Source of the DNA: Cololabis saira
Lineage: Eukaryota > Chordata > Actinopteri > Beloniformes > Belonidae
Length of the DNA stretch: 64,000 nucleotides
Assembly (NCBI RefSeq): GCF_033807715.1
Contig: NC_084599.1
Coordinates: 12,171,625-12,235,624 of the forward strand
Reading direction: 5' to 3'
Every line of letters begins with the position of its first letter. The stretch's first letter is position 1. This document shows positions 52,665-64,000 of this stretch, one piece after another. Below the pieces are notes generated by a model that worked only from the letters and a program-made list of their open reading frames with translations, was not told where the DNA came from and did no database searches. Both the position numbers and the translations under genes were made by a program.

Positions 52665-53534
52665 ATGAAAAAATCCACACGAGCAGGCGGAAAGATTCAA
52701 GAACAGCGACTTTCTTTTCCCTCCGCGAAAGACGACAGCAAGATGGCTACCGGACCTGCTCCGCTCACGCTGGAAACGCTCGTCATTGAGCTGGAAAAAT
52801 CAAGGAAGAGCATGACTGCGGAGCTCACCGCCTCTCTTAGCGAGGCCCTCGCCCCGATTCATTCATCCCTTGAATCTATCACCACCACCGTGGCCAGCCA
52901 CACTTCTACTATTACGGGGATGGAAACGGCTCTGTCGTCTCATTCGGACAGCATTACGAGCCTGGAGCGGGAAGTCGTGGAGCTGCGGGCCAAGCTGGCT
53001 TCACTAACGGAGGGAAACGGTGCGCTTCAGACCGCTGTGGATGACCTGATTTCTCGCTCAAAGCGCCAGAACTTGAGAGTGATTGGCCTGCCCGAGGATG
53101 CTGAGGGCACTAACCCAAGGCAGTTTATGGCGGATTTGTTCAAAGAAGTAGCCGGGGATGCGCTGGATAACACCTGCCCGGAGCTGGACCGCGCTCATCG
53201 GAGCCTCCGTCCCAAGCCCCGCCAAGGATCCCGCCCGGTGATTGTGCGTTTTCACCGCTACATCGAGAAGGAGAAGGTGCTGCAGTGGGCGAAGGAGCAC
53301 CGCGACATGACCTATCGGGGCCACAGGATTAAGTTTTACGAGGATTTCAGCGCTAATGTGGCAAAGAGACGGGCTGCTTTCAACCAGGTGAAATCCGCGC
53401 TGTTTCAGAAGGGGATACGGTTCGGCATGATTTATCCTGCCCGGCTGAGAATCACCTTCAACGGCGTGAACCGTGTCTTCGACTCCCCGGAGCAGGCTGA
53501 ATTGTTTTATCGGGAAAACATTCAGGATTCGTAA
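52665..53534 (+). CDS. LINE ORF1 protein (L1-type, coiled coil plus RRM-like RNA-binding domain)
   Basis: 289 residues from the first ATG in frame; an upstream TTG at 52641 would extend it by eight codons, but a TAA lies at 52635-52637. Residues from about 45 to 125 are rich in heptad-like Leu, Ile, Ser and Thr (ALAPIHSSLESITTTVASHT, then LEREVVELRAKLASL), consistent with a trimerising coiled coil. The second half contains SKRQNLRVIGLPEDAEGTNP, ELDRAHRSLRPKPRQGSRPV and IVRFHRYIEKEKVLQWA, the Transposase_22 (L1 ORF1) RRM and C-terminal domain. Such proteins bind LINE RNA and act as chaperones in the RNP. No stop or frameshift interrupts it. Confidence 0.93.
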   Translation: MKKSTRAGGKIQEQRLSFPSAKDDSKMATGPAPLTLETLVIELEKSRKSMTAELTASLSEALAPIHSSLESITTTVASHTSTITGMETALSSHSDSITSLEREVVELRAKLASLTEGNGALQTAVDDLISRSKRQNLRVIGLPEDAEGTNPRQFMADLFKEVAGDALDNTCPELDRAHRSLRPKPRQGSRPVIVRFHRYIEKEKVLQWAKEHRDMTYRGHRIKFYEDFSANVAKRRAAFNQVKSALFQKGIRFGMIYPARLRITFNGVNRVFDSPEQAELFYRENIQDS

Positions 53535-54261
53535 AAAGAGAGCCTGAGTGGGGGATTTCGAGACCACTTCATGGGACTTTGCGCACGGGAGGTTTTTTCC
53601 TTTTTTCTTTTTTCTTTTTCTCTCTCCCTCGCCCTTTGCCCGTTTGTGTGTGTGTGCTGAACTCATTTAAGGTAAGATATACCTTCAATATTTGGGCGGA
53701 CTAAAGACTGAGTTTATTACTCTGTTTACCTCAAGTTAAAGGGGACTTGCTTATGTTGTTTGAATAACGACATAATTAACGGTGTGTGCGCGCTCGTGTG
53801 CGCGCCAGCCCCGGTTCTTGTCAGGACACACACATACCTGTTTTTCTAACTGAAGTCGGACGCGGAACTTCTTTCTCTCTCAATTTAAAATGTTTTTATT
53901 TTTTATTGTACTTTTTAAAAAATATATAAATCTGGCGTTTGTTCACTGTTTATGATGTTCATGTGACGTAAACTTTGGATTGTTTGGAGGCGGAATCCAC
54001 TGCAAAGTGAATCGGTTGTGTGCAATCCAATCCTGCAACTCGTCTTGCGTTTTATGACGAGCTTAGGAAACACTTTGACAAGTTTTGAGTTATATCATTT
54101 TCAACATTTTTGTTTTTTGGGGGTATGTGTCTGTTTTTCTTTATTTTCTCCATTTTATTTATTTTTCTTTAAATCCAACTTAATTATCCTCTGGATGCTG
54201 CTGGGTGCTCACTTCTTTTTTGCTCATACTATTGGGTTTTTTTCCACTTTCAATGTGATCA

Positions 54262-57200
54262 ATGGTTAACCCAAATATGTCCCAGGGAAGGAAAGATAGG
54301 CCCTCTGTCAGGCTGGTGAGTTGGAATGTTCGGGGTCTCGGGGGCCCGGTAAAGCGGTCCAGGGTGTTTTCGCACCTTAAGGGTCTTAACACTGATGTAG
54401 CTTTTCTTCAAGAGACCCACCTTCGTTCCTCTGATCATAATAGACTGCGCAAATCTTGGGTTGGGCAAATATTTCACTCATCTTTCAACAGTAAATCTAG
54501 GGGTGCTGCTATTCTAATTAACAAACGTATCCAATTCTCTCCTGCACAGGTCATATCTGACCCTGGGGGGCGCTATGTCTTGGTGAGTGGGACATTGTTC
54601 CAGACTTCAGTGGTATTGGTGTGTGTTTATGCCCCTAATTGGGACAACCCAAATTTTATGACCTCCCTTTTTTCCAATATTCCAAACCTGGATACCCACC
54701 ATCTTATTTTCGGTGGTGACCTGAATCTGGTGATAGACCCTAAGCTTGACCGCTCACACCCTAAGACGTTTGCACCCACCTCCATGTCCAAAACACTGTC
54801 TTCTCTCACAAACCAGTTAGGCTGCATTGATCCTTGGCGCTTTCTCCACCCTGTTGCGAAAGAATTCTCCTTTTTTTCTAAAGTCCACCAAGTCTACTCG
54901 CGCATAGATTATTTTTTTATAGATAGAGCCCTCCTTTCGTCTGTAAAATCCACTGAATACTCTGCCATTGTTATTTCCGATCATGCACCACATATTTTAG
55001 ATTTGTCACTTTCGCCTGTAACTAAGAACCACTGGAGACTCAACACAGCGCTATTAGCCAGTGATGGGTTTTGTGATTTTATCTCTAAACGAATTAATTT
55101 TTTCATTGAGACAAATAGATCTGAGTCGACCTCTCCTTCTCTTCTTTGGGAAACCTTAAAAGCTGTAATACGTGGTGATATTATTTCATATAGCTCTCAC
55201 TTGGCCCATAAAAATAAACAAAAACAGCAGGAGCTGATCGACGCAATTCTCAGCGTAGATAGGGAATATTCCGGTTCCCCCAGTCCAGATCTATATGCCA
55301 AAAGGATCAAACTACAGTCTGAATATGACTTGCTTACCATAAGCAAAGCTGATTATCTCTTGAGACGAACTAAGGGCACATACTATGAATACGGCGATAA
55401 GGCCAGCCGCCTGTTGGCCCTCCAACTTAAACGTCAGTCAGCCTCTCGTTTTATAACTGAAATTTATGACTCGTCTCACTCCATAATCACCGATCCAGCC
55501 AAAATAAATTCTACCTTTGCGTCTTTTTACTCTGACCTTTATAAATCCGAACACCCTGATAACAGGGTGACGATGGATAATTTTTTAGATAGCCTAGCTA
55601 TCCCCACTATAGACCCTAACATCAAAAGTAAACTGGATGAACCCATACGGTTGGAAGAAGTTTCCTCTTGTCTTAAATTAATGCAAAACAACAAAGTGCC
55701 TGGTCCTGACGGTTTTCCGGCTGATTTTTATAAAAAATTCTCTCATCTACTTACCCCCCTACTTTTAGATATGTTCAATGATTCTTTGAAACAAGGCTCC
55801 CTTCCCCCAACTCTAAATCAGGCTTCAATTTCGCTAATTCTTAAGAAAGATAAGGACCCAAAAGAATGTGGCAGCTGGAGGCCAATAAGTTTGCTGAATT
55901 CGGATGTAAAGCTCCTGGCTAAAGTCTTAGCATGTCGGTTAGACCCTTGTGTACCGGACATAATCTCAGAGAGCCAGACAGGGTTCGTCAGAGGACGGCA
56001 ACTGTCGTCTAACATCAGGCGGCTGTTAAATGTTGTGCTTTCTCCCAATGTTGCTCAAGCGGCTGAAATGGTTATATCGTTAGATGCGGAGAAAGCGTTT
56101 GATCGGGTTGAATGAGACTATTTGTTTTCTGTTTTGGGGAAATTCGGTTTTGGGGCTAAATTTATTTCTTGGATACAACTTTTATATTCTGCTCCGACAG
56201 CTTGCGTAACAACTAATTCCCACAGGTCTGATTATTTCTCGTTAACGAGAGGAACCCGTCAAGGCTGCCCAATGTCCCCCTTACTCTTCGCTATAGCAAT
56301 TGAGCCTCTCTCTATAGCACTCAAATCATCCCCTCTCTTCACCGGTATTTATAGATCTGGACTGGAACACCGGGTATCTCTTTATGCTGATGATCTTTTG
56401 CTGTATGTCACAGATCCGGTTAATTGTGTTGATAATATTTTACAAATTTTGAAAACCTTTGGGTCGTTTTCTGGTTACAAGTTAAATGTCGGAGAAAGTG
56501 AGTGCTTCCCTATTAATGAAGCGGCAAAACAAATCCCGTCAGGCACCTTACCATTTCGCCTGGCCCGCACTAGTTTTTGTTATTTAGGTGTCAACATTGC
56601 TCACTCCTTCCCTTCTATTCATAAATATAATTTTGCTAAGTTGGTTATGGAAATTAAGTCTGATCTGAAGCGCTGGAATTCTCTTCCTCTTTCTGTGATG
56701 GGTAGAATTAGTTCTATTAAAATGAACATTCTGCCTAGACTCTTATTTCTTTTCCAATGTCTTCCTATATTTTTACCAAAATCTTTTTTTCGTATGGTAG
56801 ACCAAGTAATCTCAGACTTTATTTGGGCTGGTAAACACCCGAGAGCACGCAGGGCTATATTGCAGAGAAGTCAACGTATGGGAGGCCTTGCATTACCCAA
56901 TTTTCTATTTTATTATTGGGCAGCCAATCTACAAAAAATTCATGCTTGGTGCAACTCTCCTAGTCTGGATTGGTGCATACTAGAGGAGAACACTTCTCGC
57001 CCGTCCTCTCTGGCGGCTCTAGTTGGTGCCCCTTTGACATCTTCTTATCCTAGTTACATTAAAAACCCAGTTGTGCTTTCTTCTTTGAAAATTTTGAAAC
57101 AATTTAGACAACATTTCAAGCTTTCTGCTCCCACTTTATGCAGCCCGATTTGCAATAATCATTTGTTCCCTCCCTCTAATTTGGATGTGACGTTTGCCTT

Positions 57201-58071
57201 GTGGAGGGAGAGAGGCTTGACTCACTTCTCAGATTTATATTTAAAAGGCTCATTTGCCGCTTTTAACGATCTTCAAGTCAAGTATAATTTACCCCAGTCT
57301 CATAGGTTCCGTTTCTTTCAGGTTCGTGATTATGCCCGAACACACTTTGATTCTTACCCTCAACGTCCATCAAGTTCACTTCTTACTGAGGTGCTTTCAC
57401 TTCCCAAGGCCCAGGGCAGGATTTCGATTTTGTATGATCTCATATCTTCCTCAGGGCTGGCCTCTCTTGTGGGGCTCAGGGATAAATGGGAAAGGGAACT
57501 TGAACTAAACATGTCAGATGAATGGTGGGAGGAGGCTCTAATCAGGGTTAATTCTACTTCTTCATGTGCCCGTCTAAATCTGATTCAGTTTAAGGTCTTA
57601 CATAGGATCCACTTTACAAAGGCTAAGCTCAACAGGTTGTTTCCGGATAAGAGAAACACTTGCGATAGATGTGGCGGGTCTCCAGCGGACCATACTCATA
57701 CTTTCTTTTCTTGTCCAAAACTAGCCGAATTCTGGTCCTGTTTCTTCAAAAGATTAGGCGAAGCTCTCAATATTACATTGGAACCCTGTCCTTTGATAGC
57801 TATTTTTGGAGTGCCCTCTGTACCAACCAGCCTGACCAAGAAACATTCTGATGTTGTGGCTTTTGCCTCGCTCATAGCTCGCAGACGTATTCTGCTACAG
57901 TGGAAGGACCCCAATCCGCCTTCTCCTACTTCCTGGTTGAGTGATTTGATGTCCTTCTTGTCCTTGGAGAAGGTGAAATACTCTATTAGAGGCTCAACTG
58001 CTAACTTTTACATAAGATGGCAGCCTGTCATCACCTATGTGAATACTCTTACCTCTCTGGATCCTAGCTGA
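54262..58071 (+). pseudogene. LINE ORF2: APE endonuclease, reverse transcriptase, CCHC zinc knuckle; single in-frame TGA
   Basis: 1269 codons in one frame with a single stop, TGA at 56113-56115 (codon 618). Endonuclease: SWNVRGLGG (Asn22), FLQETHL (Glu51), GGDLNLVID (Asp153, Asn155) and SDHAPH (Asp240, His241) are all present. RT: KVPGPDGFPADFYKK, SWRPISLLN, GFVRGRQLSSNIR, SLDAEKAFDRVE, then after the stop RGTRQGCPMSPLL, and YADD at 56383-56394 (codons 708-711). A CX2C-X8-HX4C knuckle begins at codon 1134. The stop falls right after motif A, where Trp is usual, so one G-to-A change of TGG would explain it. As it stands, the product is an endonuclease with an incomplete RT. Confidence 0.95.
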
Positions 58072-58496
58072 TTCTATGTTCTCATGCTGTGAGGTGGGCA
58101 CCCAGGGCATCCCTCGTATTTATTTAATTTTTTTTTTTTTTTTTTTTTTTTTGTATAATTAATTTGTTTTTTGTATGTTCGGTTTATTTCATTTAGCTGA
58201 TTTTATATAGTCTCTTTTTCATCCTTTTTATGTACTCTTGTTATCACTTACAGGTTTTGTTTTGTTTGTTTTATTCTGTTTATTTACTAATTAATTAATT
58301 TTCTTTTTACATTGTTTTTCTAAAGTCGAGGGGGGTGGGGGGGTTGTTGGAAAGTGCTGCTCTGTTCAGGTTTTAGCACGCCTTTCTCGGAAAATGGGGG
58401 AAAAAAAATACGGAGGACCATGTATCTTGTGTTGGATTTCTGTATGTCATTGGTTCCCAATAAAAATATGTGGAAAAAAAAAAATGCAAAACTGCT

Positions 58497-59260
58497 TGTT
58501 GGTCAAAACTGAAATTCTGACGATAAACCATGGAGACCATCTCACTGAGACCTCATAGGAGAGGGACCATCTAGCTTGTTATCAGTGCTTCGTTCAAAAG
58601 CCTGAAGTCTGATGGTTGGGGTTGCATTAGTACCTATGGCGTAGGCAGCTTACAGATCTGGAAAGGAACCATTAATGCTGCCAGCACAAAGAGGTTTCAG
58701 AGCAACATGTGCTCCCATTCAGATGTTGTCTATTTCAGGGAAGGCCTTGCATACTTCAGCAAGACGATGCCAAAGCACATAATCGCTCCTCCACGACAGC
58801 ATGGCTCAGCAGGGGAAGAGTCCAGGTGCTGAACTGACCTGCCTGCAGTCCAGACTTTTCACCAACAGAAAACATTTACTGTATCACGAAATGAAAAATC
58901 CAGCAATCAAGGCCCAAGACTGCTGTGCAACTACAATCCTACATCAGAAAATAATGGGATAATATCCATGCTCTAAAGCTCCAGCAACTGGTCTTCTCAC
59001 TTCCCACACATTTGCGGACAGTTATTAAAGAAGGGAGGATGCTGCAGAGTAGTAAACATCACTCTGCTCCAACATTTTTTAGGTGTGTTCCTGCAATCAA
59101 ATTCAAAAGGATTTTCCATGAAATCGCAAAATATCTTAGTTTTAACATCTGATCTGTCATTTATGTTACAGTGGTAATGAAATACAGATTTATGAGATTT
59201 GCAAATTATTACATTCTGTTTTAATGTATATTTTAGACAGCCTCCCAAATGCATTTCATT
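58497..59260 (+). pseudogene. Tc1-like transposase relic, part 2 (right of the L1 insertion)
   Basis: In broken frames it reads SDGWGCISTYGVGSLQIWKG then TINAASTKRF, a degraded QQDDAK-like segment, and the LQSRLFTNRKH remnant of the PxFSPxEN block. This is the order WGC...WKGTINA...second Asp...final Glu of a common fish Tc1/mariner-type transposase. The 3' part (59030-59260) resembles its non-coding tail. Stops and indels throughout. It was already dead when the L1 inserted or decayed in parallel. Confidence 0.6.
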
Positions 59261-59899
59261 GTGGCTGTTAATGCATTTCTTCAGATGGTAAAAACCCTGC
59301 TGCACTGTCTCTGTAACTAGAGAGACCTTGTTGCCCCAAATCATACCTTCTTAGATGGATACCTCCACAGGAGGCAACAGCAAACTCAGATAAGCTTAAA
59401 TTTATATAATATGTGTTAACTCACTATATTTTGTGGCAGCCAGGGTATTCATAGCTTTTAATATGTCTTAAAAAAATATGGGTTGGAATAAAATTCATTA
59501 TTATATTATAATTACTATTCCTTATTATAAAGTTTCTTGGTCCACAAACTTTGAGCCATTTTTTTGGCCCCAATAAATCAATCCCCAGACAAAAGGAACT
59601 TTCAAAACCAAATTTCACATTATGCTTGTTTTTGTTTTCTGTGCCCAGACAGCATATCAAGCCAATCTAAATCAACTCACTGATGTCTTAAAAAACATAA
59701 AGTGAAGCTTAAATAACACAAGTTCTCTTCAATAGGGAAAGTGTGATATTTTTCATTTATTCTCATTTAATTTATTTCAACAAATGTGTCTGATATTATT
59801 AAACACTACCCCTGACAATCCAGGGTCCAGGCCAGGATGCAAGGTTGCAGTCTTACATGCTTCTCTGCTGTTTCTCCAAGACTACCGCCTGCCAATAAA

Positions 59900-61520
59900 A
59901 ACTTAGGAACAAATTATGTAATTGGCAATTCTAACAATGTGCCAAGCAAAATAGAATTAGGGTAATTTTCCCTTCCTCCAAAAGTTTCCCAAATGCGACC
60001 TGGTCTGAACAATTTTATTTGCTACATCGATCCAACTGAAAATAATAATAAAAAAAAAAACGTGCTTATTAATCACAAAACACAGTTTAAACATTATGAC
60101 CAAATCTGCTACTACCCAGTGTGTCAGTGGTGTTCCCCGCAGACAGACTGCAGCGTTCACCTTCTTGAATCTTGTAAACTACACTTGGGTTGGATCCCAT
60201 CTGGTTTAAGTCTGGATAAATGCCAAATTATTAAGTTTTCGTACAAAGTTTTGTTTTGTTCTATTTCATTGCTTTTTTTGTTTACACATGAATCATGCTT
60301 TTTATTTCTACTATGTGATGTTTTAATGTCTCTGTAAAGCACTTTGAATCAACTTGTTGTTGAATCGTGCTATACAAATACATTTGCCTGGCCTTGATGT
60401 TAAAGCACAGAATAAAATATATTACTTTAGCAGATGTTTATCCGATAACGCTGTTGCTAAATTTAGGGAGGCATTGGCTTCTCATCTTCCTACAGTGGAA
60501 CATAAAAGGGGTATATAGTGAATATATAGTGAAGCAGTTGAGGGCTGTGACCTAGCTCTGCAGATGTTAGTTAGTTTCCTTGTCAGTAACACTGCAGCGT
60601 TGCTTCACTCAGCTTCAGATGCAGTTGCTCCTTTGAGAAAGAGGGTCTCAAACTATAAGACCTTAACTTCCTGGAATAATTCCTGGAATAATTTGCATAT
60701 CCATATGCTGAAGCTAAAAGTGAATAAAATGGAAAGGAAGTGGTACTCTTGTATTCTCTTTCAGGGTGATGCTGAAAAACTAATTCACATGTTTGTATTT
60801 TGGGGGTGTCAATGCTCTGAATATCCTCCAGCTGATCCAAAATGCAGCAGCACCAGTGCTGACAGGAATCAACAAGAGAGACCACGTCTCTCCAGAGTTA
60901 GCCTCCCTGCATTGGCTCAGTATAAACTCAGAATCCATTTCAAAATATTATTATTTCTGTATAAAGCCCTTAACGGCCTAGCTCCGCTATATTTGCAAGA
61001 CCTAATAGTGCCTTATGTTCCTAACAGAGCTCTCTGTTCAAAGAGTGCAGGTTAATACTCCCAGAGTATTCAAATGTGGATTTGAAGGACAGGCCTTCTG
61101 CTATCAGGCACCATTACTATGGAACCAACTTCTAATCTGGGATAAGGAGGCTGACACCACCTCCACCTTTAAAACCAAACTGAAAATGTTTCTGTTCAGT
61201 AAAGCCTCTAGTTAGTGTAAACCAGTAATCATAGCTGCCATTAAACATAGCTCCGTCATAGATATGCTGCTATAGATCTACGCTGCAGGGGGACACCAAC
61301 ATGATCCACTGAGCGTTGCCCCTCAACCTTTCTCTCTCCTCTTCTTCTCTTTTTCTTTTCTTCAGCTCAATCCACAGCAATTAATTAGAAGCATCTCATA
61401 AGCATAATTGTGCTCCATTGTTCTTGCAGTTTGTTGTGCTGGTCTGTAGTACAGAGACGACATGTATTGGAATAGAATAGAATAGAATAGAATAGAATAG
61501 AATAGAATAGAATAGAAAGG
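59900..61520 (+). pseudogene. L2-like LINE remnants, several pieces with a 3' tail
   Basis: 59920-60000 matches the L2 piece at 51440. 60200-60395 looks like an L2 3' tail (CTGTAAAGCACTTTGAATC, GTGCTATACAAATACA). 60564-60760 encodes VSNTAALLHSASDAVAPLRK and NKMERKW, the linker between endonuclease and RT. 60766-61217 is the RT C-terminus (LIQNAAAPVLTGINKRDHVS, ELASLHWL, then YKALNGLAPLYLQDLIVPYV), followed by a tail with GATCCACTGAGCG and an (AATAG)n run. Frameshifts prevent any product. It supplies the empty site for the Harbinger insertion at 50452. Confidence 0.75.
61470..61516. repeat. (AATAG)n microsatellite at an L2 3' end
   Basis: About nine pentamer copies following CATGTATTGG, as often seen at the 3' end of fish L2-type elements. 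Confidence 0.92.
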
Positions 61521-61941
61521 AATAGGGGTTGTTTCAGGACATAGGTATTACTAAGATGTAGTAAAGTAATCAGTTTTATTCAACACCATGCAACAGATAT
61601 TGCATATTTCCTCAGTTTTGATATATGTTGTGACTATTTGTCAGTGTGGAGGTGAAATGTTGTGGCTTGCACCATTAAAATAATCAAACAAAAGAAAATC
61701 AAACCGCAAATTCTGTCCAGAAAAGGACACACACGCACAGAGATAAATTCTTCAGAAATAAGAAAAGGTTTCCAAGATAACTGCTTCTCTCTAAGTCCAC
61801 AGATTGTCTAAAAAAAACTAAATCTGATTAGTTCTAATATACTCAACTCTTTCTCATTAGATATAATAATCTGATCCCTTGCAGACAATGAATGTAATTT
61901 CATTGATTTGATGGGCGCACTCCCTTTCAAACTAGTTTTCA

Positions 61942-64000
<2,059 letters not shown>

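Larger units (their letters stand above)
52518..58480 (+). mobile_element. Near-intact full-length L1-type LINE with 16-bp target duplication
   Basis: AAAATGCAAAACTGCT occurs at 52502-52517 and 58481-58496 and brackets the element perfectly. Layout: a short 5' leader, ORF1 at 52665-53534, a 727-bp spacer, ORF2 at 54262-58071 with one internal TGA, and a roughly 410-bp 3' UTR with a T-rich stretch near 58130 and a short A tail after AATAAAAATATGTGG. About 5.96 kb in all. The identical duplications and nearly open frames point to a recent insertion. It lies in hcn2 intron 4, antisense to the host gene, inside a Tc1-like relic. Confidence 0.95.

Overview
This is vertebrate nuclear DNA, almost certainly from a teleost fish. 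Coding exons are small with GT-AG introns of hundreds of bases to about 24 kb. Intergenic and intronic DNA is full of fish-type repeats: Tc1/mariner, hAT-, Harbinger- and TTAA-flanked non-autonomous elements, L1- and L2-like LINEs, an R2/HERO-like LINE relic, and long AC/GT and AT microsatellites. There is no sign of operons, CRISPR or a prokaryotic replicon. The species cannot be named from the sequence.

Two host genes are present, both cut by the window edges and arranged tail to tail. The last six coding exons of polrmt (mitochondrial RNA polymerase) lie on the + strand at 5957-16024 and include the catalytic HD motif. The last five coding exons of an HCN2-type hyperpolarization-activated channel lie on the - strand, read from 62190 down to 27061. 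They encode pore and S6, C-linker, cyclic-nucleotide-binding domain and the variable tail ending in SNL. Human HCN2 and POLRMT are also convergent neighbours, so the pair is a conserved block and supports both gene calls. A possible short terminal exon of unknown identity sits between them at 16809-17032.

Region by region. 1-1649 is a Harbinger-type element split by a poly(A) retroposon with a 15-bp target duplication. 1650-16024 is polrmt, with hAT and Harbinger elements in its introns and a 21-copy, 30-bp tandem array grown inside one hAT-like element. 16025-27060 is the intergenic space, holding a broken Tc1 transposase, an inverted pair of hAT-like elements (one hosting a Harbinger MITE) and a 159-bp GT run. 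27061-64000 is hcn2; its 23.8-kb intron between exons 4 and 5 is a TE graveyard.

The largest insertion there is a nearly intact 5.96-kb L1-type LINE (52518-58480) with a perfect 16-bp target duplication. ORF1 is open, and ORF2 is open except for one TGA in the reverse-transcriptase domain. It landed inside an old Tc1-like transposase relic. Several nested insertions can be proven because the uninterrupted empty site survives in a sister repeat within the same window.

No new multi-gene system was found. The observations most worth following are the array with higher-order 181-bp structure, the near-intact L1, a TTAA-flanked foldback element carrying a small acidic ORF, and seven perfect CRE octamers (TGACGTCA), all inside MITE-like elements and five of them in hcn2 introns.
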